Origin: Colletotrichum lupini
Taxonomy: Eukaryota > Ascomycota > Sordariomycetes > Glomerellales > Glomerellaceae
Assembly (NCBI RefSeq): GCF_023278565.1
Contig: NC_064676.1
Coordinates: 5,828,001-5,892,000, forward strand
Length of the DNA stretch: 64,000 nucleotides
Direction of reading: 5' to 3'
Below, one piece after another: positions 36,113 to 46,552 of this stretch (the first letter of the stretch is position 1; the number at the start of each line of letters is the position of its first letter). The notes under the pieces were generated by a model, which was given only the letters and a program-made list of their open reading frames with translations, was not told where the DNA came from and did no database searches. Position numbers and translations under genes: made by a program.

Positions 36113-36903
36113 TGTAAGTTAGAAGTCTTGATGGCTTTAAGAGACACAATGGGCAAGCAGAAATGAAAGCTTCGGAGGGAAAAAATTGGACGTAAGCCGG
36201 ATGTCGTTTAGATAATGTAAAGAAGCATTACCTAAATCACATCTTCCAGCGCATCCAGAATGAGTGAGCATATTGCGGAAATGACCATTGGCTTTAAGTT
36301 TTCCTGGCGTTCGGTAATATATGAAGTGCCTCGTTCCTGAAAAGTCAGCTATAGCCTCATTCTTGGCGGGAGTAATTCAATGCGGGAATGGCACAACGGG
36401 GAGTTGCTGGCTCCTAGCAAGAACACTAATTTTATCCAGTTCAATGATATTAGGAAACTTACAATGAGCAATGACTCCACTGGTAAAAAAGCTTCGATGA
36501 ATCGGCGCGTATATCTTGGAGGTATTTGAGCTAGCTCTTGCGGATGAGATGAACGCAAACACCGTCGATATTGCCGAAGGCAGATAGTCATGTAATTGCC
36601 CAAGTTTGGCAGTCTACAGTCTAATTCTCGTTATTTTATTCGCCATGACCAAGAAGCTTCTGGGGGCACTGGCCACTGTGCCGTGCCGTGCGGCGGCCGG
36701 CGAAGCCGTCTAATCAAACTCAAATGGACGACGACTGAGAACTTGAAGCAGGGCGGGCAGAATTTATCGGAGTCAACCACTAATGCCCATATCAACATCG
36801 TTATCATTATCTCTTAAGTATACGCACCTCTCGAGATATCCCATCAGCGACTCGCTAGTGTTATAACCTCTGTCTCAGCTCAACTTATACATCCACTGAC
36901 AAC
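36113..36903. other. Divergent intergenic region between two secreted-protein genes
   Basis: Shared upstream region of the unknown secreted protein (-) and the NPP1-type gene (+). It is AT-rich compared with the left compartment. No gene or repeat was recognised. Confidence 0.5.
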
Positions 36904-37860
36904 ATGTTTGTGAGAGTTCAGCACCTTCTTACAGTATGCCTCCTCTTCTCGGAGGCTGCCGTAGCTGCCATCTTGCCTCGCGGAGGCGATGATTCAGGTG
37001 GTCATCCATGGGCCAATCATGATATGATCACACCTTTCAAACAGGACTCCTCTCCCGGGACAGACGGTCGTCTGGAACGTAGATTTAACCCGTTCCTTGC
37101 CGTCACTGGAGGTTGTGATCCGTATCCTGCAGTTGATGCCAGCGGGGCTCTTGGGTAAGCCTCCACGTTGTTCATCATAAAAACAAAATCATATCTAATG
37201 GAATAAAATAGAGCAGGTCTGAAGCCTACAGGCGGCGGGAGATCAGGCTGCGGCAACGGCGGCGCCGGCCAAGTCTACGCTCGCCACGGAAGCAGTCACG
37301 GACGTGATGCCATCATTTACAGCTACTACTTCCCCAAGGTTCGGTGGGGCAAGGGAAACGATGAGGGGCACCGCCACTACTGGGCCAGCGTTGTGGTCTG
37401 GATAAATCGATGGGGTTGCAACGCCGAGAAACCCTCCTCATACCGGGTCGTTGGCATCTCATACACGGTCGACCACTTGAGATGGGGTACTACGGCTGTC
37501 GGTGACCTCAAATTCAGAACCTCACCCACGAACCCGATTGTCTCAATCCACGATAACGCCATGGCACCTTTTCAAGATACAGACATATCCGCGGCTTCCA
37601 ATCGCACTCTTATCGCGTGGAGCTCGTTACCTAGCCCAGCGAGGCAGGCCTTGACTGACGTCAAATACGAAAAGACCCAAGTGCCGTTTAACGATGCCAA
37701 TATCCAAGGATCCCTCGATGGGGCTTATCAACAGATATTCTACAACGGTTTGAAGGACGGGCAGGACTGTACCAAAGACATCCCGGACCCTGATGGTCCT
37801 GACTTGGCACCTGGCGAGCAAGAGCCTATTGCAATTCCTCTGCCTCCTGTTGATAATTAG
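36904..37860 (+). CDS. NPP1/NLP-family secreted protein with altered signature motif
   Basis: Exon 1 is 36904-37154 and exon 2 is 37212-37860 (57-base intron); 299 residues. A signal peptide of about 21 residues (MFVRVQHLLTVCLLFSEAAV) comes first. The necrosis-inducing protein domain follows: CDPYPAVDASG, GLKPTGGGRSGCG, GQVYARHG, AIIYSYYFPK and a WASVVVWINRW region. Two cysteines are placed as in type 1 members. The family's signature heptapeptide reads GHRHYWA here: the acidic residues normally at positions 5 and 7, involved in metal binding in characterised members, are Tyr and Ala. Family members are secreted proteins, some cytolytic to dicot cells; substitutions at these positions suggest this one is non-cytolytic, which is an inference. 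The C-terminus is extended by a Pro/Asp-rich tail. Confidence 0.9.
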
Positions 37861-38155
37861 ATACATCAATGAAGACAAACAGAGACAGTCTAAATGATTA
37901 TTGAACAGCTGAGTAATATTCGCAATTGAAAAAGTGATGTGATATCACTGATTTTGGGTGATCGTCCTTGGCAGTGTCTCTTTGAGTTCAATCTTGGGTC
38001 TACCATCCATCATGCCTGCAACGCAAATGACCTTCAGTCATTGCTGAATTGAGTGTGATCATGGACGAATTTTGATGAAAAATAATCGACTCCTTTACAC
38101 TGTGTGTAGAAGCAGGGCTTTTGGTGTGATGTGGTGTAGGAGCGACGTCAAAATG
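37861..38155. other. Intergenic region before the miniature element
   Basis: 3' flank of the NPP1-type gene. Nothing was recognised apart from the AAATG target duplication copy at 38151-38155. Confidence 0.5.
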
Positions 38156-38216
38156 TGTCACAAAAAGCGGGCCCACTCAATGTGGGCAGCATTAACCACA
38201 TCCATATCTCGTGACA
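38156..38216 (-). repeat. 61-bp terminal repeat, 3' LTR of the miniature element
   Basis: Begins TGTCACAAAAAG and ends ATCTCGTGACA. It is identical to 38467-38527 except for A versus C in ACTCAATG/ACTCCATG. Confidence 0.9.
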
Positions 38217-38218
38217 CA

Positions 38219-38224
38219 CCCCCC
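38219..38224 (-). other. Polypurine-tract-like G run
   Basis: Six C on the plus strand give GGGGGG on the element's strand, two bases before the 3' LTR, where a polypurine tract for second-strand priming is expected. Confidence 0.55.
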
Positions 38225-38250
38225 AGACGCCTAGAGCTATCATCCGTACA

Positions 38251-38350
38251 ATAGGCGTCTATATTACGCCTTAGCCCCGAAGGTAGCAAACTAGTTAGAA
38301 ATAGGCGTTTATACTATGCCTTAGCCCCAAAGGTAGTAGACTAGTTAAAA
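38251..38350. repeat. Two tandem 50-bp units inside the miniature element
   Basis: Units 38251-38300 and 38301-38350 both start ATAGGCGT and end in a CTAGTTA(G/A)AA series. All of the differences I see are transitions, consistent with old duplication followed by C/T and G/A changes. Confidence 0.85.
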
Positions 38351-38412
38351 AAACCCTACCTATACGGAGACTCGAACGGTCGCCTCTCGCTTTTTAGGTG
38401 CACGACCTGTAG
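38344..38412 (-). other. Pol III B-box-like sequence with T7 run
   Basis: On the minus strand the internal region contains CCGTTCGAGTCTC, close to the tRNA B-box consensus, followed about 20 bases later by TTTTTTT, a pol III terminator-like run. A convincing A box and cloverleaf could not be drawn, so this is at most a decayed tRNA-derived sequence. Confidence 0.3.
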
Positions 38413-38450
38413 ATAATGCGGTACTTAACTATTGTGGTAATAGCGGATAG

Positions 38451-38466
38451 GAGCTGGGCTCATAAC
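38451..38466 (-). other. Primer-binding-site-like sequence (half-tRNA initiator Met type)
   Basis: The plus strand reads GGAGCTGGGCTCATAAC across this site, resembling the anticodon stem-loop 5' half of initiator tRNA-Met with its CAT anticodon. It directly abuts the LTR. Drosophila copia and yeast Ty5 are known to prime from this internal half of tRNA-iMet. The fungus's own tRNA sequence is not in the window, so the match is approximate. Confidence 0.65.
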
Positions 38467-38527
38467 TGTCACAAAAAGCGGGCCCACTCCATGTGGGCAG
38501 CATTAACCACATCCATATCTCGTGACA
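38467..38527 (-). repeat. 61-bp terminal repeat, 5' LTR of the miniature element
   Basis: Second copy of the 61-base repeat, 60 of 61 identical. It lies next to the primer-binding-like sequence and is followed by the right copy of the AAATG duplication. Confidence 0.9.
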
Positions 38528-38532
38528 AAATG

Positions 38533-39023
38533 GAATGCAAGGGTCAAGCGTGCCGACTTACATCATAGCATATCGACCGATCTTCTTATTCTGTCTATCG
38601 ATGACGTCTTTTGAGACTTCCGCACTTGGCCTCAACTTCCAGAAAATCCTCAAGAGACTTCCAATCAGCCGAGGTTGAAAATTACTGAACAGCTCCGCCT
38701 ACCCACAGACGGCGCGGAGTCCCGGATCCTCCTGGAGCTGGGCCAGAAAATACCGGAATGCAACCAACACGCCGCTAGAAGCTTGTTGGACACATTCCGC
38801 ATGATTCCATCATTGCTCGGTTCGGAGTTGTTGCTGAATGCCTGTAATGACCACGGGAACTAAACGTTCCCACATCAAATACGCGTGTTTCAGGGATTGT
38901 GCGTCTTCTGATACCATGCGGTTTACCACGGCCGATAACAGGGGCTGTCTGATACTAAAAGTCCATATGTGCAGAATGGTCCTCGAATTCTTTCGAGTGA
39001 GAATTTTGATCTCGTTTGCAGTT
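38533..39023. other. Intergenic region upstream of the MFS gene
   Basis: Promoter and leader of the MFS transporter gene. An upstream in-frame ATG at 38838 is possible but would add a leader without family similarity. Nothing else was seen. Confidence 0.5.
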
Positions 39024-40749
39024 ATGGAAGGAACATCGGATTCGAAAGCTGCTCCTGAAGCTCCCAACATAATCCTACCAGATATGCCAGAGCCACAAGC
39101 TCAGAACCTTGCCTCGAAGGCCCCCATACAGAATCATGATCCTGAAGCTGTCCATGCAGTGGACGCAGAAGCTCTCATCATCGATTGGGACGGGCAATGC
39201 GACCCTGAGCACCCCTTGAATTGGTCAGATGAAAAGAAGGGGCTGAACATCGCCATACTGTCTCTTCTCAGCGTAGTTACGTCAGTAATTCTCAGGCTCT
39301 TGGCTTCTTGAAATATCTCTTGGTTGGTGCTGACATTTCCAGACCTCTGGGCTCCTCAATGTTCGCGCCTGGCATTCCCCTTATCGTGGAAGAATTTCAC
39401 GATGACAGCTCCGTTACTGCAACCTTTCTGCTCTCGATCTACGTCCTCGGATTCGCCCTTGGACCTCTGTTTGTAGCCCCGATCAGCGAACTATACGGCC
39501 GCAGATACCTCTACATCTTTGGGAATATCCTCTTCACAGGATCCACAATCGGGACAGCGCTGAGCAGTAGCATCGGAATGTTGCTTGCTTTTCGCCTCTT
39601 GATGGGTCTATCTGGCGTTGTTCCCCTCACTATTGGGAGCGGAAGCATCGCAGATATGATGCCGCCCGAGAAGCGAGGTAGAGCCGTTTCAATCTGGGCG
39701 CTGGGTCCCTTGTTGGGCCCATGTGTTGGGCCGGTCGCCGGCGGTTATCTCATTCGCGCCGCTGGATGGAGGTGGGTGTTTTGGCTTATCAGTATTCTAG
39801 TAAGTTCATGTTTCTCGGTCTTACGATATGTCGTTAGGAACTTCCAAGACTGACGGCGCTCTTTCAGGCAGGACTATTCATTCCAGTCTCAATTCTTGTA
39901 TTACGGGAAACGTACCCCCCTGCTATTCTAGAGCACAAAGCCAGCCGTCTTCGGAAGAAGACTGGAAACCAAGAGATACGAAGCAGACTCGAACAACAGA
40001 CCCGTATGTCAGAGAAACTCCGTCTTGCCGCCATGCGCCCGATCAAGCTCTTGGTAGCCACTCCTGTGGTCACTCTCAACGCCCTCTACATCGCTATTTC
40101 TTACGGCATCCTGTACCTCCTGGTAGCAACTTTCACTTTTGTCTACACAGAATACTATGGATTTGACGAGGGTTCGAGCGGTCTCTCTTTCCTTCCCGCC
40201 GGCATTGGCATGGTCGTTGGCGTGATCGGTTTTGGGCAGTTGACCGACTTGATTGTGAAGCGGACGAAAGCCAGAGGCTTAGAGCACAAGCCCGAAGACC
40301 GATTGAAACCAATCATGACTGTTCCTTGTGCGTTGGCTTTACCATTCGGCTTGTTTCTCTACGGCTGGACGGTACAGAATGGGGTCCACTGGATTGTTCC
40401 GATGTTGGGCGTCATGGTTATGTGTATTGGATTGATGGGTACAATGGTAAGTTCGAAAACACTTAGTAGATCTTGCTTACATTTACTAACAACAGGGCAG
40501 ACATGTATTCAAAACTATCTCATTGATGCCTATCCGCAATATGCCGCCTCAGTGACAGCGGCACTGACAATTTTGAGGTCGCTCCTTGGTGCTCTATTGC
40601 CCTTGTCTGGACTGGAAATGTATGACGCTTTGGGCCTGGGTTGGGGGAATAGCTTGTTGGGGTTCATTGCATTGAGTCTTGTTCCAATCCTGGTATCATT
40701 CTACGTCTTCGGGGAGCGCATACGGGGCAGATTCAACTCCAAGTTGTAA
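39024..40749 (+). CDS. MFS multidrug-type transporter (DHA1 family)
   Basis: Four exons, 39024-39280, 39343-39799, 39868-40446 and 40501-40749 (introns of 62, 68 and 54 bases), give 513 residues and about 12 membrane segments. The cytosolic N-terminus ends with the DHA1 signature region DPEHPLNWSDEKKG. PLGSSMFAPGIPLIVEEF, ISELYGRRYLYIFGNILF and the antiporter-like GPLLGPCVGPVAGGYLI motif follow, then a central loop (RETYPPAILEHKASRLRKKT) and the TCIQNYLIDAYPQYAASVTA segment. It is a proton-driven plasma-membrane exporter of drugs, toxins or metabolites by family. It converges on the Zn2Cys6 regulator gene with only 113 bases between the stops, which suggests a functional link but does not prove it. 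Confidence 0.92.
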
Positions 40750-40862
40750 AGGTTTCCCGTCTTTGTTCATAACAAGACTTGTTGGGGGCCATGCGATTAA
40801 ACATGTATTAGTAATTGAGAGTCTCCAATACCTAATGCTTCCTCCTTTGACCCTCCAGATGA

Positions 40863-42181
40863 TTACGCAAGAACATTTCCTTGTGTCCGAGAAAATGTCC
40901 CATGCTCAACATCGTGAATCTCTTCCGGCCATGATAGCCAGGGCTGCCACATCGGTCCCAGGTGAGCACTGATGGCATGTAGAAGGTGCGGCCCGGCCTC
41001 TCCGATCTGCCAAAAGCTCCTACCGAAGTGAAGAAACATGCTGTATCGTGCTAAAATCACCAACGCCTCCGGGGCCTGGCGCTCCAAAAGGCAGATGTAA
41101 AGATCAGACAGCATGATCGACCAGGTAAACATCATCCGTCGTCCGCACTCCACCCTGGTTGGATCCCTTAGGTCATGGAGGCCGGTATCCACCAGTCGAA
41201 GTGCCATCTCACATGCTGATCTTTCCTCTTCATCCAAGTTGGATGAGTGAGCTATGAGAGACTGCAGAGTCTCGTTTGGCTCAATGGTTTTATCGTACAT
41301 GTCCGCCGCCAATCCCCTGGTCATCAGCGGGCCGAATTCAGTCTCCAAAAGAGAAACCCAATCTTGTTGAGCGGCGACGGCTTTGACTCCGCCATGAATC
41401 CTAACGCCGTGAGTGAAGCGGTTCAAGAAACTAGGGAAGTCCAGGCCATCATCACGAAGCACATCAGCCAAGATGTGGCGGCCAAGGACAGAAGAAAACA
41501 ACAGTCGGGCTACGCATGTGCTCCTGCCTTCTTCATGGTGCGTCATGTTGAACATTTCGATCGCTCTGGTTTGCAACCTGACTGCTTGATCGAGGTAAAG
41601 CGCCGACTTCTCGGGCCGAATAATGGAAAGATGGCGTGCAGACATGGCCAGGACCCCCTGCATCAAGAAAGGTGCCTCCTGGGCGATGTCCAGAACCAGC
41701 TCGGTTGCAGGTCTCCCCAGGTTGTCATCGAATTCGGGAACGTAGACGTCGAAGCTGAAGTGGAGAAGTAATTCCATGTGAAGCATGTTGACGGCGTCGG
41801 GGTCTCCGTTTGGCTGGAAATCTGGTGATGTCCTAGCAGAGTGATGATTCGACCGAGGGGACACATCATGGCCCTTGTTTGGTTTGGTCAATTACACGTA
41901 TTTGCCTTCGCAAATGGGCGTGGCTGACTTACCCGTATGTATGGCTCCTCGCCAAAAGAACAGAGGCGGTCGGCCTTGATGCAGTTGAAACATGTGGGCC
42001 GTTGTTCATCGCACTATTCAAAAGCAAAGAATGTCAGTCTATCAGATGCTACGCACGAGAGAAATCTTGAGAAGGGAAAGAGCCAATGGTAATGCTGGTT
42101 CGAGAAACAGCTTACTCGCATATGTCGCCGCTTACACTCAGTGCAGCCTTTACGACTTTTCTTGTGTTGACGACGTAACAT
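40863..42181 (-). CDS. Zn(2)-Cys(6) fungal transcription factor
   Basis: Three exons: 42181-42116, 42013-41933 and 41873-40863, giving about 385 residues. The binuclear cluster is split by the first intron: GCTECKRRHMR joined to CDEQRPTCFNCIKADRLC gives the six cysteines of a Gal4-type DNA-binding domain at residues 13-40. The rest resembles the fungal-specific TF domain seen in short regulators (LHMELLLHFSFDVYV, QEAPFLMQGVLAMSARHLS, ALYLDQAVRLQTRAIEMFN). The second acceptor could instead end at 41814, which removes 20 residues; I chose the 59-base intron as more typical. The ATG at 42181 is taken as the start because no in-frame ATG lies nearby upstream. Divergent from the RTA1-like gene, it may regulate both neighbours. 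Confidence 0.88.
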
Positions 42182-43050
42182 GGCGATTGGATATCCTTTG
42201 GAACTTTTCTTTCGAGTTTGTTGCTCCTCTGCTTTCAAAGGATGAACTGCCGGCCATGGGAAAGGATAAAGCTCTTCATGTCATGATTCGACTCTCCCTC
42301 TGAACTTGACGGTATGAAATGCATTAAGTCCGGTCAGCAGCTGACAACATCGCTAGGTAGCACAAAGCAGGGTCCAAGTATTTAATTAGTTGGCTGAGCG
42401 TTCGTTGATGTTACATCCGTACCCCTGATGGCTAGGATTGAATACGCGTATCTCCACAATTCTCCATAAGACAAGCATTTATGTGTATCTCGGGTCCTCG
42501 GCCCTCTTGCAAACCAGGATCCATCTTTTTAGGGCCGAGATCGAAGTTCTCTAGTCTGATGTTAAGAGGAGCAACGCATCTTCTGATACCGACAAGATTG
42601 GTCAACTGTCCTCCCAGGCAGCAACATAGCAAATTTCTCGCCGTACCGGTAGCGTGAGATCGTCATACAGTCGCTAAGCCACCACAATGAATGCTGATAC
42701 AGACAGAGTGACTGTCGCGATTAGTAGCTCAGGGGGCACAACTTCCATACGGCAGTCACTCCATACGTACAATCCACAAAGATGCTATTTTAGGGTAGAG
42801 GCTGAGTTGAATATCTCAAGGAAAAGATTGAGACCGAGGGGATACATGCTAGTGAATTATTCGTGTTTGAGACCGAGCTTCTCGTCGGCCAAAATCTTTC
42901 ATCCGTATAAAAGCCAATGCCAATGACAGACGATTCAAGAAGTTGCAAAACGAATTTCTCAGAAGCTACCACCTTTCTAAATTGAACCATAAAAGCTTGG
43001 CTTGGACCGCAATCAAAGATCTATCATTTCCTATCGATACCCGAACCACC
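42182..43050. other. Divergent promoter region between regulator and RTA1-like gene
   Basis: About 0.9 kb. Short open frames only. No repeat or RNA gene was recognised. Confidence 0.5.
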
Positions 43051-44056
43051 ATGACATCGATACATCAGCGAAGCGACAGCCAGGTCATGGCATCTCTTTA
43101 CTTATACGACCCTTCACTGGCTGCCGCCTGCGTCTTCATCGTCCTATTCTCTTCAACTCTTGCCGCTCACGCGATTTTCCTTTGCAAGAAACGAACCCGC
43201 TTCTTCATCCCATTCATCGTCGGCATCATCTGCGAAATCCTTGGTTACGTTGCACGTGCCATATCGGCAGCTCAAACCCCGAATTGGCAGGTAATGCCAT
43301 ACGCACTGCAGTCTCTCATGCTGCTCATCGCCCCGTCGTTGCTCGCAGCTTCTATCTATGGCATGCTAGGTCGCCTCATCATTCTATCAAACGGCCAAGA
43401 CTACAGCCCGGTCAAGCCGACGATTCTTACGAAAGTTTTCATCACGAGTGATATCCTCTCCTTTCTGGTACAGAGCGGAGGTGGGGGTATTCTCACCAAT
43501 GCCAAGTCGCCGAGCAAGATTCAACTGGGAGAAAACGTCATCATTGTTGGTCTTTTCATCCAGCTCGTTGGCTTTGCTCTTTTCATTGCCGTCACAGCAA
43601 ATTTTCATTGGCGCGTTTCTCAAGACAGAGGTCAGAATCTGAGATACGCTGCCTCATGGGAGAAGTTTCTTTGGGTCTTATACGGCGTTAGTGTACTGGT
43701 CTTGATCCGTTCGCTTTTCCGCGTCATTGAGTACATCCAAGGCTATAATGGATAGTGAGTTTTGTCACGTCTTCTGCTTACTTTTCTAGTCACTAATTAC
43801 TCATATTATCAGCTTGCAAACCACAGAGGTGTTCCTCTACGTCTTCGACGCGGCTCTTATCTTTCTCGTCACTTTCATACTAGCTGTGTTCCATCCCAGC
43901 AAGGTAATGACCGTGGGTGAAGACGGAAACGTCATTTCCGCCGAAGGATCACAGGAGTTGAGAAGTTTCGTGTCATTGGGAACCTCCAGCGCTCAAGATC
44001 TGAGTGCAAGGTGGGCTCCCAAGAGTACTCATGAGAGAGAATATGGTGGTCACTGA
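43051..44056 (+). CDS. RTA1-like lipid-translocating/exporter family protein
   Basis: Exon 1 is 43051-43754 and exon 2 is 43813-44056; 315 residues with about seven membrane segments. RTA1-family landmarks are LYLYDPSLAAACVFIVLFSS, FIVGIICEILGYVARAIS, the APSLLAASIYGMLGRLI segment, FITSDILSFLVQSGGGG and IRSLFRVIEYIQGYNGYL formed across the splice, followed by EVFLYVFDAALIFLV. Yeast homologues (Rta1, Rsb1) give resistance to 7-aminocholesterol or handle sphingoid long-chain bases in the plasma membrane. The substrate here is unknown. Together with the nearby MFS transporter and Zn2Cys6 regulator it may form a small efflux or tolerance group. Confidence 0.93.
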
Positions 44057-44819
44057 GTCGAGGCTTCTAAACTGTGGAAATGCCTTTGTCTCTGGCATCC
44101 AAGAAGTCTATGGAATGAACTCCGTGGGAATTTTTCTAGAACGAGTCACTTTATCTGATGTCGTGTTTCTTTTGTTCATCTTAGATGTCTTAGCAATGTT
44201 AATATCTTCGGCCAACCTAAAACCTCCAATTCAGATGACGACGATATCGCTTATGCATTGCGAGGTGACTTGAACACATACGCTTCATCAAATGAACGGG
44301 AAACGGCCTTAGAGTCGAGGAATCAAGAATTTGGGCGAATATTAGACTCCGTTCTAATAATGGGAAATTATGAGATCTCAAAGTTTGGCAGCAAGTCCTG
44401 AGTTATGAGGCCTATGCCCTGTCTACCACATTCTGCCTATGTCAGAATGCACCTTTCAGTGTTAATGCGAGATCCATTCATAGACCAACCGGTTCAAGGA
44501 GCCCATGGCGTTCATAATTTCCTCCACGCACTTGGATGTTGCAATTTTCTCAAGAATTGAGAAATGCCCTGAGGAGCTATTATGTTACAGTTTTTTCTGA
44601 GGTTGAACTTTATGAGTTACACGAAGATAAAGAAATACGATTGGAATTTTGTCCTTCATCGAGTAGCTTTACCGAAAAATTGTAGGCAGAAGATCAAGTA
44701 GCCGATCGACGGCAATGTTAGCGGCAAGACTTCCAGCAAGCGCTCGAGGCACAGCATGAGACGAAGGTTTAGAATCTACACACGACAGTCACAACACTAC
44801 TGGCTCATGGAGTGTGCTT
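44057..44819. other. Convergent 3' intergenic region
   Basis: 3' flanks of the RTA1-like (+) and FAD oxidase (-) genes. It is relatively AT-rich. No gene or repeat was recognised. Confidence 0.5.
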
Positions 44820-46552
44820 TCAAGTCCTGGGAAGCTTGAATCCTCCCCAATTCTGTCGCGTGAAAACCTCCAATGGGTCATAAGCCGCCCTTACGTCTCT
44901 CATCCTCACGAGGTTCTCGGCAGGAAACCCAAGAAACGGATTCTGGAACTCGGCTGCGTCACCCATGTAGATGAACTCTGAGGCAAGACCCTTCGCCTGA
45001 TTTTCAGCATGCATATCGTCAAGAACCCCGCGAGCAAAGTTCGTCACACGTAAGTCGCTCTCCTCACTGTCCCATGCGGTAGATGTTTGCCAAACTAAGT
45101 GTTGTAGCATTAGCGATATACGTCTAATCAGGTCTCTTTGAAACTTACTGATCAATGGCTCGGTATCGTCCAGGCCCCAGGTGTTACCAATCCCATTGTT
45201 CTTGGCTACTCTCATTGCGCTCGCCGCCATTGTATTCAGAACAAGAGTCGCGATCAGACCTTCCACGTCACTGATGTCCTCAACGGCAGCTTTCCAGGCC
45301 TCATAGATACGGTAGAGTTGATCTGCATCTGCTTTCATCGTTTTGTGACCGAATTGAATTCTGCGGCAATTTGACATTAGTATTGAATGAAGGCATCACC
45401 CGGATCTGACTCTTTGCGTTTTCAGGACGGCGAGATCGTACCTGAACATTTGGAACGGGCTATCCAACTGCGCATGCCAATCAAGGGGGCGTTGGACCAC
45501 ATTCTCAGTCAAGACAGACGGAAGGTCTGAAAACTTATGAAAGCTCGAGGGTGGTGACTCGATGCCTTCTTGCACACCTCGAACTACGGCAGAAATGCCT
45601 TTGGTAGTGGTGTTGTATGTGATGGTGATGATGGAACCGGCGCCGACCTCGGGGTTTTGGTTTTTCGCCAAATCAACTGTAGCGTCGATGAACTCTCGGA
45701 CCACAGACTCGTCAAAGACCTGCAGAGTGGTGCTAATCTTTGGAATAGGCAAAGTCTTGATGACAAACTTTGTCACAGCTCCAAAGTTGTTCGCGCCACC
45801 CTTCAATGCCCAGAACAAGTCAACGTTAGAGGTTGTACTCGCGACTACCTGAGTTCCGTTGCCGAGTACAACGTCGTAGCTCACGACGTTGTCCATTGCA
45901 AACCCATATTTATTCGTCAAGTAGTGGAAGCCTCCAATCAGCGAAAGTCCAGAGACCCCAATTGTCTTCATGCGACCTCCGATGCAGTAGAGACCATACG
46001 GTGCAAGGGCTTCGTAGACATCTACCCATCTGTTGCCGGGTCCGACACTGACAGTCGAGTTGTCGGGGCTTATCTCAATGTCGTTCAGGAGGTTAAGCGC
46101 AAGTAAGACGCCGTTGTCTATGTCATTGGATCCCGGAAACTGGACATGAAGTCTCGTCAGCACCCCACGAGAGCAAGAGAACAGCAGCAGCAACGACAAT
46201 GATTGCTTACATTCATGTGACCGCCCCCACGAATGGCGAACTGTGCACCACAGGATGCGAGGATCGACATGCCTGAGGCTACCTGTAGCGCATCCGTCGG
46301 CATGAAAATGCATCTTGGTTCAAGGACTGCCCGGATGTCGTAAAAGTCTTGGGCTTGAGTCGTATAGTCAGTTGAGTTCATGCTCAGGAGGGCATTTCCA
46401 AATCTCTTAAACAGCTGGTTGCAGGCACATTCTGCACCAGAACTCAAGGTTGGCAGGGATTCCAAGTACTCGAGAGTTAGGTTTCCCGGGTTGGCAAAGG
46501 AGGTTGCAGCTACCGCTCCTGATAGGGCAGCGAGAAGTAAGCTTGAGAACAT
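44820..46552 (-). CDS. Secreted BBE-type FAD-linked oxidoreductase
   Basis: Four exons, 46552-46211, 46139-45442, 45360-45149 and 45094-44820, give 508 residues. A signal peptide (MFSSLLLAALSGAVAATSF) comes first. The FAD_binding_4 (PCMH) domain shows FAIRGGGHMN, with the histidine that carries covalent FAD in this family, VSVGPGNRWVDVYEALAPYG, GVSGLSLIGGFHYLTNKYGF and FWALKGGANNFGAVTKFVIK. The C-terminal berberine-bridge region ends with NPFLGFPAENL and RQNWGGFKLP. Such enzymes oxidise sugars or tailor secondary metabolites; the substrate is not predictable. The segment at the second FAD-attachment position reads LIGGFHYL, without the cysteine of bicovalent members. It is the last intact gene before the AT-rich repeat block. 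Confidence 0.92.

Larger units (their letters stand above)
38156..38527 (-). mobile_element. Miniature LTR retrotransposon (TRIM/SMART type), 372 bp
   Basis: Two direct repeats of 61 bases (38156-38216 and 38467-38527) differ at one position, begin TGTCAC and end GTGACA, so they have the TG...CA ends of LTRs. The 5-base target duplication AAATG flanks both ends (38151-38155 and 38528-38532). Read on the minus strand, the right repeat is followed at once by GTTATGAGCCCAGC, complementary to a CAT-anticodon-loop sequence like that of initiator tRNA-Met. The left repeat is preceded by a G-rich purine tract (GGGGGG). Internal sequence is only 250 bases with no coding capacity, so the element would depend on another retrotransposon, probably Copia-type judging from the primer site. 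The LTRs are shorter than those usually reported for TRIMs. Confidence 0.85.

Noticed and set aside
38344..38450. Functional tRNA gene inside the miniature element
   Set aside because: The T-arm stem is mismatched, an A box is not convincing and no acceptor stem pairs well; kept only as a B-box-like sequence.
38156..38527. DNA-transposon MITE, because TGTCAC/GTGACA form a short inverted repeat
   Set aside because: The inverted match is confined to the ends of each 61-base direct repeat. The element as a whole has direct, not inverted, terminal repeats plus primer-site and purine-tract signals.
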